Origin: an uncultured Bacteroidota bacterium | Lineage (GTDB): Bacteria > Bacteroidota > Bacteroidia > Flavobacteriales > Flavobacteriaceae | Reading direction: 5' to 3' | Length of the DNA: 64,000 nucleotides | NCBI GenBank assembly: GCA_913047695.1 | Contig: CAJWUI010000002.1 | Span: 124,001-188,000 of the forward strand | Shown here: piece after piece, positions 1 through 8,824 of the stretch | Layout of the letters: each line of letters starts with the position of its first letter | How positions within the stretch are numbered: position 1 is the stretch's first letter | Notes under the pieces: generated by a model | The model's database searches: none | What the model was told of the DNA's origin: nothing | Seen by the model: the letters and a program-made list of their open reading frames with translations, nothing else | Position numbers and translations under genes: made by a program

Positions 1-114
1 GATAAACAGTTTGAATGGATGATTTATCCAGATAAAAATCACGGTATATATGGTGGGAATACTAGAAAGCACCTTTACAAGAAGATGACAAAATTTATTC
101 TTCAAAACCTATAA
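1..114 (+). CDS. Dipeptidyl peptidase IV-like S9 peptidase, C-terminal end only
   Basis: Frame 1 is open from the first base to a TAA at 112-114 and encodes 37 residues. The stretch IYPDKNHGIYGG followed by a helix-like tail matches the end of the alpha/beta-hydrolase domain of S9 prolyl oligopeptidases of the DPP IV type; the His in DKNHGI would be the catalytic histidine. The rest of the gene lies outside the window. The next gene, 10 bases downstream, is a peptide transporter, which fits a peptide-scavenging unit: a periplasmic peptidase releases short peptides and the transporter imports them. The family call is fairly safe; the exact substrate cannot be judged from this tail. Confidence 0.75.
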   Translation, partial: DKQFEWMIYPDKNHGIYGGNTRKHLYKKMTKFILQNL

Positions 115-124
115 TATAATACTT

Positions 125-1480
125 ATGCCAATTATGGGTGAAAATAAAAAGTTAATTGAACGTAAATCAACGTTTGGACATCCTCCAGGACTTTATGTTT
201 TATTTTTTACTGAATTGTGGGAGCGATTTTCTTATTATGGTATGAGAGCTTTGTTTACTCTCTTTCTTGTAGCTAAAACAGATTCTGAAAATCCAGGATT
301 TGGATGGACCAATTCAGAGGCTATTACTCTTTATGGATGGTATACTATGTTGGTTTATCTAGCATCTTTGCCTGGTGGATGGATTGCGGATAAAATATTA
401 GGTCAAAAGAAAACGGTAATGTTAGGTGGTATTTTACTTTGTATTGGACATACAATTTTGGCTTTTGATAATGAGCTTAGTTTTTATTTAGGATGTTTTT
501 TTGTCATTTTAGGTGTAGGAGGTCTCAAACCAAATATTTCTAGTATGGTGGGAGGTCTATACCAAAAAGGAGATGAGAGAAGGGATCTAGGATTTTACAT
601 TTTTTACATGGGGATTAATATTGGTGGATTTGCGGCGCCAATTTTATGTGGATGGATTGGAGAGACATACAATTGGCATTATGGTTTTGGTTTGGCTGCA
701 ATTGGAATGTTTTTTGGACAATTAACTTATTTTTATGGGCAGAGATATTTAGTAGGAGTAGGAGATTTTATTGGTGAAAGTTCTCATCCGGATAATAAAT
801 TAATAAAGCACAAACTCACTCAAGTTGAGAAGGACAGAATAAAAGTTTTACTAATCTCTTTTTTATTAATAATTATTTTTTGGGGTGCTTTTGAACAAGC
901 CGGTGGTTTAATGAATCTTTATGCTAAACAAAAAACAGATCGGATGCTTTTAGGGATCGAAATTCCAGCTTCATGGTTTCAATCTCTAAATTCATTTTTT
1001 ATAATTACTCTTGCTGTTTCTGTGGGAGGATTTTGGATGCGATTGAAATTTAAAGGTAAAGAAGCATCATCATTGTATAAAATTGCAGTTGGAATTTTGA
1101 TTATGGGATTGGGTTTTATGTTCATGCGTTTTGCTTCTTCAGATTATGAAGTTTATGGTAAATCTGCTATGTACTGGCTTGTATTAGCCTATTTGTTTCA
1201 TACCATCGGAGAATTGTGTGCCTCACCTGTATCCTTGTCATTTATAACCAAATTAGCTCCATTGAAGTATTCTTCATCAATAATGGGTATATATTGGGCT
1301 GCTACTGGCTTAGGCAATAAACTTGCTGCTGCAATTGGAGGTTTTGCTGAAAAAGCAGGAGAAAAGCAAATTTTCACAGGGATATTTATTTTTTGTACGC
1401 TTATTTCTTTATTAGTTATTTTACTTCTTAAACAGTTGAAAAAACTTACACATGGCGCTGAAGAACTTCAAAAAATTTAA
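125..1480 (+). CDS. POT/PTR2-family proton-dependent oligopeptide transporter
   Basis: This 451-residue inner-membrane protein has the POT family signature E30xxE33R34F35xY37Y38G in its first helix, a GGWIADKILGQKK loop near residues 84-96, the PTR2 signature around YMGINIGGFAAP (about 160-171), and the FEQ motif in the helix near residue 257. About a dozen hydrophobic segments are visible. POT proteins co-transport di- and tripeptides with protons. At 451 residues it is a little shorter than most members, with a short central loop. The start ATG lies 10 bases after the peptidase stop; an in-frame ATG three codons later is an alternative. Co-transcription with the upstream peptidase gene is likely. 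Confidence 0.93.
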   Translation: MPIMGENKKLIERKSTFGHPPGLYVLFFTELWERFSYYGMRALFTLFLVAKTDSENPGFGWTNSEAITLYGWYTMLVYLASLPGGWIADKILGQKKTVMLGGILLCIGHTILAFDNELSFYLGCFFVILGVGGLKPNISSMVGGLYQKGDERRDLGFYIFYMGINIGGFAAPILCGWIGETYNWHYGFGLAAIGMFFGQLTYFYGQRYLVGVGDFIGESSHPDNKLIKHKLTQVEKDRIKVLLISFLLIIIFWGAFEQAGGLMNLYAKQKTDRMLLGIEIPASWFQSLNSFFIITLAVSVGGFWMRLKFKGKEASSLYKIAVGILIMGLGFMFMRFASSDYEVYGKSAMYWLVLAYLFHTIGELCASPVSLSFITKLAPLKYSSSIMGIYWAATGLGNKLAAAIGGFAEKAGEKQIFTGIFIFCTLISLLVILLLKQLKKLTHGAEELQKI

Positions 1481-1520
1481 TTGTTTTGTAACTTTACAGT
1501 GATTTAATAAGTTTTTAATT

Positions 1521-2063
1521 TTGGTTCGTAAAATATTCACATTAATTTTCTTGATTCATTCAATAAATATCTGTGCTCAAAAGATTAATTGGATGACTTT
1601 AGATGAGGCAAGGGCAGCTCAAAAAAAAGAGCCAAAAAAAATTTTCATGGATGTTTACACTAACTGGTGCGGACCTTGTAAACTATTAGATAAAAATACT
1701 TTCCAAAATCCAGATGTGTCTCGTTATATTAGTGAGCATTTTTATGCAGTAAAATTTAATGCTGAAGGAACAGAAGAAATAACTTTTTATAATAAAAAAT
1801 TTACAAACCCAAACTACGACCCTAACAGAAATGGAAGAAATGCAACTCATCAGTTTACACAATTTCTCGGAGTAAGGGGATATCCAACAATGGTTTTTTT
1901 AAGTGAAGAGGGAGATCCAATTATGCCATTAGTTGGTTATTATAAACCAAAACAAATTGAACTTTATTTGAAAATGATAAAACAAGGCGACTACCAAGTT
2001 TTTTCAAAACCTGAAGACTTTGAAAATTACAAGAAAAACTTTGTACCGCGTTTTAGGGGGTAG
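1521..2063 (+). CDS. Secreted thioredoxin-fold protein (DUF255/thioredoxin_7 type)
   Basis: This 180-residue protein has an N-terminal signal peptide ending near CAQ20, then a thioredoxin fold with the redox motif W49-C-G-P-C53 and a cis-proline loop GYP122T. The spacing between the CxxC and the cis-Pro is enlarged by an Asn-rich insert (about residues 90-108), seen in periplasmic thioredoxin-like proteins of Bacteroidota. It probably acts in the periplasm in disulfide exchange or reduction; the partner is unknown. The start is a TTG at 1521, chosen because it immediately precedes the signal peptide and no ATG is available. It is a single gene converging on lpxB with only 4 bases between stops. 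Confidence 0.82.
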   Translation: MVRKIFTLIFLIHSINICAQKINWMTLDEARAAQKKEPKKIFMDVYTNWCGPCKLLDKNTFQNPDVSRYISEHFYAVKFNAEGTEEITFYNKKFTNPNYDPNRNGRNATHQFTQFLGVRGYPTMVFLSEEGDPIMPLVGYYKPKQIELYLKMIKQGDYQVFSKPEDFENYKKNFVPRFRG

Positions 2064-2067
2064 TTAT

Positions 2068-3180
2068 TCAATTAGATTTTATCGAATTAAAAATCAACCT
2101 GGCAGTTTTCATGCTAGCCCCTGGTTTACCTAATTTTAATTTCAATTTTGTGTAGTCATTTTTCATGTTTTCTAACTCTCTTTCTTTTAATAGCCTGTTT
2201 AAGCTTAAAGTTAAGTTTTCAAAATTTAATTCTTTTTGAATAAGTTCAACCAAACTTTTTTTATTCAGAATCAGGTTTACAAGGGATACATATTTAACTT
2301 TAACAAACTTCCTAGCAATCCAGTAATTCATAGGATTAGTTTTGTAGCAAACTATCTGGGGAGTGTTAAAAAGAGCTGCCTCTAAAGTTGCTGTACCACT
2401 TGTAACTAAAGCAAAAGTGCAGCAATTTAAAAGATTGTGAGTTTGGTTGTAAACAATCTTAATATTTGAATTTTCAATGAAATAGTTATACTTTTCAGAA
2501 GGTATTCCAGGGGCTCCAGCTATAACAAATTGATATCCATTAAATTTTTTTGCAACCTTAATAAAGACAGGTAAAATTCTATTTATTTCTTGTAGTCTGC
2601 TACCAGGTAATAGGGCAATAATTTTTTCCTGATCTAAATTATATTTCTTTTTAAAAAGAGGATTTTCAATAAAATTTTTATGTATATCTAATTGAGGATG
2701 ACCAACAAAATGAACAGGGAAATTATGTTTTTTTTGAAAAAATTTTTTCTCAAATTCAAGAATTACATAAAGCGCATCTAAATTTTGTTTAATCTGTTTT
2801 ACTCTCCATTCTTTCCAAGCCCAAATTTTTGGACTTATATAATAATGATTCTTAAAACCGTTTTTCTTAGCCCATTTGGCTATTCTTAAGTTAAAACTAG
2901 GGTAATCGATGTAAATTATTGTATCTGGATTAAAATCTTTAATATCTTTTTTACAAAACTTTAAATATTTAATGATTTTTGGAATATTGAGAAAAATATC
3001 TACGAATCCCATAACTGCAAGTTCCTTATAATACTTTACAACAATTGAACCCTCTTTCTTCATTAAATCACCTCCCAATCCTCGAAATTTTGCTTTTTTA
3101 TCAAAAGATTTAAGAGCTTTAATTAATAATGAACCGTAAAGATCCCCTGATGCTTCTCCTGAAATAATATAATATTTCAC
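2068..3180 (-). CDS. lpxB: Lipid-A-disaccharide synthase LpxB
   Basis: The 370-residue product starts with SGEASGD (Gly8-Asp13), the hallmark of the first Rossmann domain of this GT-B/GT19 family, and has LPGSRLQEI near residue 191 and TSGTATLEAAL near 260, which form the UDP-sugar site in the second domain. LpxB joins UDP-2,3-diacylglucosamine and lipid X to give the lipid A disaccharide at the inner face of the inner membrane. The length is close to the usual ~380. It is the last gene of a minus-strand group surE - small membrane protein - lpxB, with 13 bases to the upstream gene, so cotranscription is likely. The ATG start sits directly on the first beta strand. Confidence 0.95.
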   Translation of the reverse strand: MKYYIISGEASGDLYGSLLIKALKSFDKKAKFRGLGGDLMKKEGSIVVKYYKELAVMGFVDIFLNIPKIIKYLKFCKKDIKDFNPDTIIYIDYPSFNLRIAKWAKKNGFKNHYYISPKIWAWKEWRVKQIKQNLDALYVILEFEKKFFQKKHNFPVHFVGHPQLDIHKNFIENPLFKKKYNLDQEKIIALLPGSRLQEINRILPVFIKVAKKFNGYQFVIAGAPGIPSEKYNYFIENSNIKIVYNQTHNLLNCCTFALVTSGTATLEAALFNTPQIVCYKTNPMNYWIARKFVKVKYVSLVNLILNKKSLVELIQKELNFENLTLSLNRLLKERELENMKNDYTKLKLKLGKPGASMKTARLIFNSIKSN

Positions 3181-3193
3181 GGGGCAAAAATTT

Positions 3194-3487
3194 TTAAAAA
3201 TCTATTTTTAAAATTCCTATAACAAAAACTAGGATCAAAGAAATTGCAAGTAAACCAGCTGCAAAATCATATTTATTTTTTCTGAGCGCAATGAAAAAAA
3301 TGGGTAAATTGATAAGTGCTGCGAGTGAAATCAACCCTCCCAATTTTTGTTTTTTGTATAATTTTAAAATACTTTCCTCAAGCGAAACATCAGATAGGAA
3401 AAATAATAATATCAATACACCAAAACTTGTCCAAAACAATCCCGCAAACAGTCCCCAGAAAAAATATTTACTTTTTACAAATTCCAT
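3194..3487 (-). CDS. Small three-helix membrane protein of unknown function
   Basis: This 97-residue protein has three hydrophobic segments, roughly residues 9-32, 50-67 and 75-94, joined by Lys-rich loops (LYKKQK, LRKNK). No catalytic motif is visible. Its start codon lies inside the last 13 bases of surE, and lpxB follows 13 bases after its stop, so it is translationally coupled into the surE-lpxB unit. The position suggests an envelope or lipid A-related role, but this is inference from context only. Open frames on the opposite strand here lack any coding signature and are treated as shadows. Confidence 0.7.
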   Translation of the reverse strand: MEFVKSKYFFWGLFAGLFWTSFGVLILLFFLSDVSLEESILKLYKKQKLGGLISLAALINLPIFFIALRKNKYDFAAGLLAISLILVFVIGILKIDF

Positions 3488-4245
3488 TTTTTCAGTGTCT
3501 GAATCATACCGTGATCAGTTAAATCAAATTGTGTAGGTACTATCGAAATGTAGCCATTATCCAGTGCCCATTCATCAGTATCCATACCATTATCTTTATT
3601 TAAAAATGTTCCTGTCAACCAATAATATTTTTCACCCATGGGGTTTGAACGTTTATCAAACTTTTCTAACCAAGTCGTATTGGCTTGCCTACAAATTTTG
3701 ATTCCTTTAATTTGATTTTCTTTTAGCTTTGGCAAATTTACATTTAGGATTAAATTTTTAGGTGTGGCATTATTTATAACTTCAAGAGTTATCTTTTCAA
3801 TATAATTTTTAAATGGTTCAAAATCAGCATTCCATTTAAAATCCAATAACGAAAAACCAATTGCAGGAACTCCCTGAATCCCTGCTTCAATAGCTGCACT
3901 CATCGTACCTGAATAAACTACATTTATTGATGAATTTGATCCATGATTAATTCCTGAAACACAAATATTGGGTTTTCGATCTAAGATTTCATTTATAGCC
4001 AATTTGACACAATCAGCAGGTGTTCCTGAGCAGCTATATTCAATTATATTGATGTTATCTGATTTTATTTTTTTGCAATGTAGTATTGAGTTTATTGTGA
4101 TTGCGTGCCCCGTAGCTGATCGTGGTGAATCTGGTGCTACAACCAAAACTTCCCCAATATCACTCATTACCTTTATAAGTGCTCGAAGTCCAGGTGCATT
4201 AATTCCGTCATCATTTGTAACTAGAATGAGTGGTTTTTTATTCAT
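3475..4245 (-). CDS. surE: 5'/3'-nucleotidase SurE
   Basis: The 256-residue protein begins with the SurE metal-binding signature VTNDDG (Asp12-Asp13), followed by PDSPRSATGHAIT around residue 40 and VSGINHGSN near residue 96, whose Asn and Ser complete the divalent-metal/phosphate site. SurE is a cytoplasmic nucleoside-monophosphate phosphatase linked to stationary-phase and stress survival. The length is typical. It heads the surE - membrane protein - lpxB unit. Upstream, at 4261-4268, a TAAATTTA resembles the -7 box used elsewhere in this window with one mismatch. It is divergent from the processing protease gene. Confidence 0.95.
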   Translation of the reverse strand: MNKKPLILVTNDDGINAPGLRALIKVMSDIGEVLVVAPDSPRSATGHAITINSILHCKKIKSDNINIIEYSCSGTPADCVKLAINEILDRKPNICVSGINHGSNSSINVVYSGTMSAAIEAGIQGVPAIGFSLLDFKWNADFEPFKNYIEKITLEVINNATPKNLILNVNLPKLKENQIKGIKICRQANTTWLEKFDKRSNPMGEKYYWLTGTFLNKDNGMDTDEWALDNGYISIVPTQFDLTDHGMIQTLKKWNL

Positions 4246-4326
4246 ACATAATTTTCGCAGTAAATTTATAAAATCTTTCTCCGCTATCTTCCATTTAACA
4301 CTAATAATAGTATTTTAGAATATCCT

Positions 4327-4334
4327 TATATTTG
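4327..4334 (+). promoter_or_regulatory. Candidate -7 box (TAnnTTTG) before the processing protease
   Basis: TATATTTG matches the Bacteroidota -7 consensus TAnnTTTG exactly. It ends only 7 bases before the ATG at 4341, closer than at other genes here, so transcription from it would give an almost leaderless mRNA. No convincing -33 TTG is visible. Confidence 0.3.
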
Positions 4335-4340
4335 CTCGCA

Positions 4341-6482
4341 ATGAAAAAGGAATTCAAAACTATTTTTTTACGGAATCGTATTTCACTAGTAATTTTTATT
4401 TCTTTAAGTACGCTTATTTTTGGATTTAGTCCTAAAGAACAAGATCCAAATAAAGACAAGCTACTTATTGAGATAATCTCCTACGTCATTAAACGTGGAC
4501 ATTACGATCCTAGAGAAATAAACGATTCTTTTTCTGAAAATGCTTTCATGAATTATTTAGAGAGCCTAGATGGCCAACATAGATTTTTCCTTCAATCTGA
4601 TATTAGGACCTTTGAATCCTTTCGTTTCAAAATTGATGATGAGATAAAAAATGCGCAGATCAATTTTTTTGACCTAACTTTTTTAAGGCTCAAGAAACGA
4701 ATGAAACAAGTTGAAAGTTTTTATTCAGAGATTTTGAGTAAGCCGTTTGATTTTAATATAAAAGAGGAAATTAGTTTAGATTTTAAAACTATACCTTATG
4801 CTAAATCACTTGACGAGTTAAAAGCTTTTTGGAGAAAACGCTTTAAACTTAATGCTCTTGAAACATTTATAGGAAAAAAAGATGAGGAAATTGAAAAAAA
4901 GAAAGTAGATAATAATTACACTATGATTTCCGACATAGAATTAGAAGAAAGTATAAGAGAAGAAATTGAGGAAAACATTAAAAATTTATTTGAAATTTAT
5001 AACGATCAGAAAAGAAAAGATTGGTTCTCTATATATTTAAACTCTATAGTACTTCAATTTGACCCTCACACTTATTATTTTGCTCCGAGAGACAAAGATA
5101 GATTTGATATGTCTATGTCTGGTAAATTTGAAGGTATTGGAGCTAGACTTAGTAAAAGGAATCAGCAAATAAAAGTCGTAGAAATTATTTCTGGCGGCCC
5201 TGTTTGGAGACAAGAAAACCTTCATGTTGGCGATGCAATTCTAAAAGTTAGACAGGAAAATCAAATTGAGGCTGTTGATATTTCAGGAATGGTAATAGAT
5301 GAGGCTGTTAAGTTAATTAAAGGCCCTAAGGGGACAAAAGTTTTTTTGACTATTAAACGAGTTGAGGGAAATATTGAAGAAATATCAATTGTAAGAGACG
5401 TTGTTGAGCTTGAGGAGACATATGCAAAATCAACTCTGATTAAAGATGTTTCGGGAGATTATGGATTAATTGAATTACCAAAGTTTTATATCAATTTTGA
5501 AAATTATAATGAACGTAATGCAGCAATAGATGTTAAAAAAGAATTACAGCAACTTAAACAAAAAAATGTTAAAGGAATTATTCTTGATTTGAGGAATAAT
5601 GGGGGAGGCTCATTGAAAACAGTTGTTGATATGACAGGATATTTTATCGACAAAGGACCAGTTGTACAGGTAAAGAGTACCGGGGGTAGAAAAGAGATCT
5701 TAAAAGATGTTGATCCCTCAATAATATGGGATGGCCCTTTAGTATTATTAGTTAATGAGTTTTCAGCATCAGCATCTGAAATTATTGCCGCAGCACTGCA
5801 AGACTATAAAAGGGCAATTGTCTTAGGAAGTAAACAAACCTTCGGTAAGGGAACAGTTCAAAACGTCATCGACTTGAATAAAATGGTAACTGGAGGCACC
5901 TATGGTGATTTAGGAGCTTTAAAAGTAACAACAGACAAGTTTTATCGCGTTAATGGCAAATCAACTCAGCTTGAAGGTGTTAAAAGCGATATCGTTTTTC
6001 CAGATCGCTATACTTATGTTGAAATGGGTGAGAAAGATCAAGATAATCCATTAGCATGGGACCGTATAACACCTGCAAATTATAAACCATCTGTAATGAA
6101 TAATTATGATTATGCAGTAGAAAAGAGTAAAAAAAGGTTGCAAGAAAACCCTATCGTTTCCTTGATTGATGAACAGGCTTTATGGGTAAAAAGCCAACAA
6201 AATGACTTCTCATATTTTTTAGATTATGATTCTTTTAAGACAGAAATGGAAACAAAGAAAAAATATGCAGAACGTTTTGATAAATTATCAGACTTTGAGG
6301 CCCCTTTCGAATTTCAGTGGCTCCCTGAAGCTGGACAAAAAAATCTACCAAATAACACTACCATTGAAAAGAGAAATAGAGGACTTGAATCTTTAAAAAA
6401 AGATTTTTATATAGCCGAAGCTGTAAGAATCCTTGAAGACCTTTCATCTATAGAACCTAAACGCACTATTGCAAAAAAATAA
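4341..6482 (+). CDS. prc: C-terminal processing protease (Tsp/Prc, S41 family)
   Basis: This 713-residue protein has a signal/anchor segment (about 10-30), an N-terminal helical region, a PDZ domain near residues 245-330 (GKFEGIGARLS...GDAILKV), and an S41 peptidase core. The core has the nucleophile in SAS477ASE and the lysine base in FGK503GTVQ, spaced as in E. coli Tsp. The C-terminal ~120 residues are the DUF3340-type domain of Tsp. It degrades periplasmic proteins with exposed non-polar C-termini and adjusts peptidoglycan hydrolase levels. An in-frame TTG three codons upstream exists, but the ATG begins the signal sequence (MKKEF). An OppC-like gene follows after 15 bases. Confidence 0.93.
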   Translation: MKKEFKTIFLRNRISLVIFISLSTLIFGFSPKEQDPNKDKLLIEIISYVIKRGHYDPREINDSFSENAFMNYLESLDGQHRFFLQSDIRTFESFRFKIDDEIKNAQINFFDLTFLRLKKRMKQVESFYSEILSKPFDFNIKEEISLDFKTIPYAKSLDELKAFWRKRFKLNALETFIGKKDEEIEKKKVDNNYTMISDIELEESIREEIEENIKNLFEIYNDQKRKDWFSIYLNSIVLQFDPHTYYFAPRDKDRFDMSMSGKFEGIGARLSKRNQQIKVVEIISGGPVWRQENLHVGDAILKVRQENQIEAVDISGMVIDEAVKLIKGPKGTKVFLTIKRVEGNIEEISIVRDVVELEETYAKSTLIKDVSGDYGLIELPKFYINFENYNERNAAIDVKKELQQLKQKNVKGIILDLRNNGGGSLKTVVDMTGYFIDKGPVVQVKSTGGRKEILKDVDPSIIWDGPLVLLVNEFSASASEIIAAALQDYKRAIVLGSKQTFGKGTVQNVIDLNKMVTGGTYGDLGALKVTTDKFYRVNGKSTQLEGVKSDIVFPDRYTYVEMGEKDQDNPLAWDRITPANYKPSVMNNYDYAVEKSKKRLQENPIVSLIDEQALWVKSQQNDFSYFLDYDSFKTEMETKKKYAERFDKLSDFEAPFEFQWLPEAGQKNLPNNTTIEKRNRGLESLKKDFYIAEAVRILEDLSSIEPKRTIAKK

Positions 6483-6497
6483 AAAGAATAAGTTGAA

Positions 6498-7574
6498 TTG
6501 GAGTTAAAACGTGCTTTAAAACTTTTAAAAAAGGACGTTTGGGCACAAATTAGTGCGACTTACATATCTCTTGTGATTTTCATTGCAGTTTTTGCATACC
6601 AGTTATCCCCTGATAAAACTGAGAATGCAAATCAAATGCATTTATCTATCCATTCTCAAGAGCCTGGTTTTTCCTGCTTATTACTTACAATTCCAAGAAA
6701 TAATTCGATTATCAGTAATAGTTTTTTCAACGGTAAAATTAATGCCAGTGATGAGGTTCCTATTAAAGAAATACGTTGGGGAATTGATGGAATTTTATTT
6801 AAAAGATATGGGAATGCTACAGATTACTATGAGAAAGTCAACTATAAAGAATTCCCAAGTGGGATAGATAAGAATGAGATAGAAAGAAAATATCTAAAAA
6901 AAAAGACTTTTATTTTAGGCACAGATAAATTTGGAAGAGATTTCTTAAGCCGCCTAATTATTGGGTCAAGAGTATCAATTTCTATTGGGTTTGTTGCAGT
7001 TATTATTTCTTTAGTTCTGGGTATTTTCTTTGGTGCTATTGCAGGTTTTTATGGAGGGTGGCCTGATAAACTTATAATTGGATTCATAAATATAATTTGG
7101 TCAGTTCCGACTCTATTGATGGTTATAGCTATCACTTTAGCTCTTGGCAAAGGATTTTGGCAAGTATTTATTGCTGTTGGAATTACTATGTGGGTTGAGG
7201 TAGCTAGGGTAGTAAGAGGTCAAGTTAAATCAACTAAAGAAGAATTCTACATTAAAGCAGGTGAAGTTTTAGGATTTTCGAAAAAGAGACTTTTAATTAA
7301 TCATATACTTCCCACTACTATAGGACCCCTTATTATTATTTCGGCTGCTAATTTTGCGAGTGCTATATTAATGGAAAGTGGTCTTGGTTTTTTAGGTATA
7401 GGAGCCCAGCCACCTATCCCAACTTGGGGAGGAATGGTAAAAAACAACTTTAATTATCTACTTCTTGGCAAGCCATATTTAACTATTTTACCTGGCTTTG
7501 CAATTATGACTCTTGTTTTATCTTTTATGACTTTGGGTAACAGAATTCGTGATGCACTAGATGTAAAAGGTTAA
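6498..7574 (+). CDS. OppC/DppC-type ABC transporter permease, orphan
   Basis: This 358-residue permease has one N-terminal helix (about 15-35), a ~100-residue periplasmic loop, then five helices with the EAA loop KAGEVLGFSKKRLLINHILP near residues 253-272, which docks to the ATPase. KFGRDFLSRLI before the second helix is typical of OppC/DppC. It would import di- or oligopeptides, but the partner permease, ATPases and binding protein are not in the window. The start must be the TTG at 6498: an in-frame TAA lies 9 bases upstream and the next ATG is past the first helix. Its stop overlaps rodA on the other strand by 4 bases. Confidence 0.88.
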   Translation: MELKRALKLLKKDVWAQISATYISLVIFIAVFAYQLSPDKTENANQMHLSIHSQEPGFSCLLLTIPRNNSIISNSFFNGKINASDEVPIKEIRWGIDGILFKRYGNATDYYEKVNYKEFPSGIDKNEIERKYLKKKTFILGTDKFGRDFLSRLIIGSRVSISIGFVAVIISLVLGIFFGAIAGFYGGWPDKLIIGFINIIWSVPTLLMVIAITLALGKGFWQVFIAVGITMWVEVARVVRGQVKSTKEEFYIKAGEVLGFSKKRLLINHILPTTIGPLIIISAANFASAILMESGLGFLGIGAQPPIPTWGGMVKNNFNYLLLGKPYLTILPGFAIMTLVLSFMTLGNRIRDALDVKG

Positions 7575-8824
7575 TTCAATCTATTTGCATCTAAATTTAA
7601 ATACATAAAAAACATTAAACTAAAAGCTAAAAGATTTGTACCACCATAACTGATATACGGAAGTGGAATTCCGACAGTTGGTAATAAACCAAGGGTCATA
7701 CCAATATTTATAAAGAAGTGGATAAATAGCATGCCAACAAAGCAGTATGAAAAAATCCTTGGGAACGGCTGAGTATGTTTTTCAGCTCGAGATAATATCC
7801 TGATTATTAAAAACACATAAAAAATAATGAGAGAACTACTTCCGATAAAGCCCCATTCTTCTCCAACTGTACTAAATATGTAATCTGTATGCTGTTCTGG
7901 GACAAACCCCCCCTTAGTTTGAGTTCCGTTTAAAAACCCTTTTCCGCTGAATCCACCAGATCCTATGGCAATTTTAGATTGGTTAATGTTGTATCCTATA
8001 CCTTTAGAATCGACTTCTAAACCAAGAATTACATTAAATCTATCACGATGTCTTTGTTCGAAAATAGAATTAAAAATAAAGTCGACTGAAAATGAAAAAA
8101 AAATTGATACAAATAAAATTATCAATAAAGGTGATTTATTTGTTTTAGGATATTTGTTTGTTATATATCGATATATTATAATAAAGGTCAATATTAAAAT
8201 AAAACTTAAAAGTAATGGTTTTAGTAGTAGGGTTAATACGAAAATGATCAATGACAAAATACTAAAGTAGAGGAATCTTATATTTAAGCCTTCCCTTAAT
8301 AAGGCAAAAACTATTCCTAGAAAAACTAATGCAGATCCTGCGTCTGATTGAAGAATTATAAGACACATTGGAATTAAAATTATTCCAAATAACTTTAAAA
8401 TATCTTTAACTTTTTTTATATCCGTTTGTATAGAACTTAATTTTGTTGAAATTAACAAAGCGGTTGTTATTTTTGCAAATTCAGATGGTTGAAAGTTAAA
8501 TCCACCGACTGAATACCATGAGGTTGCTCCAGAAATTTTCTGGCCAAAGAATAGTAAACCTATCAAACTAATTAATGAAATTGTGTAAAACACATTTGAT
8601 AAATGTTCAAGGAAACTTGCATTTACAAATAAAATAAATGGAAGAATTACTAAAGATATTATGAAAATCCAAAATTGTTTACCAGCAGGATTTTGCGTAT
8701 TAAAAATTGAAATAGAGAATTCTGAAAATGTAGCTGAATAAATATTTAAAATGCCAAAGCTAACAAGTATCAAAAAAATTAAGATACTTACCCAATCAAG
8801 TCTTAAAAGAAAATTTTTATTCAT
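7571..8824 (-). CDS. rodA: Rod-shape peptidoglycan polymerase RodA (SEDS family)
   Basis: This 417-residue polytopic protein with about ten hydrophobic segments carries SEDS features: FQPSEFAKI near residue 108, the GSGGFSGKGFLNGTQTKGG region (about 287-305) with EQHTDYIFS following, and PYISYGGTNLL near the C-terminus. SEDS proteins polymerise glycan strands from lipid II in complex with a class B PBP. It is the last gene of the mreB-mreC-mreD-mrdA-rodA cluster and its start overlaps the end of the PBP2 gene by 8 bases, matching the obligate RodA-PBP2 partnership. RodA fits better than FtsW because of this context. Confidence 0.95.
   Translation of the reverse strand: MNKNFLLRLDWVSILIFLILVSFGILNIYSATFSEFSISIFNTQNPAGKQFWIFIISLVILPFILFVNASFLEHLSNVFYTISLISLIGLLFFGQKISGATSWYSVGGFNFQPSEFAKITTALLISTKLSSIQTDIKKVKDILKLFGIILIPMCLIILQSDAGSALVFLGIVFALLREGLNIRFLYFSILSLIIFVLTLLLKPLLLSFILILTFIIIYRYITNKYPKTNKSPLLIILFVSIFFSFSVDFIFNSIFEQRHRDRFNVILGLEVDSKGIGYNINQSKIAIGSGGFSGKGFLNGTQTKGGFVPEQHTDYIFSTVGEEWGFIGSSSLIIFYVFLIIRILSRAEKHTQPFPRIFSYCFVGMLFIHFFINIGMTLGLLPTVGIPLPYISYGGTNLLAFSLMFFMYLNLDANRLN

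Noticed and set aside
3291-3536. Plus-strand frames over the small membrane protein and surE end
   Set aside because: No start context or domain; the minus-strand frame has coherent membrane helices and coupling to surE.
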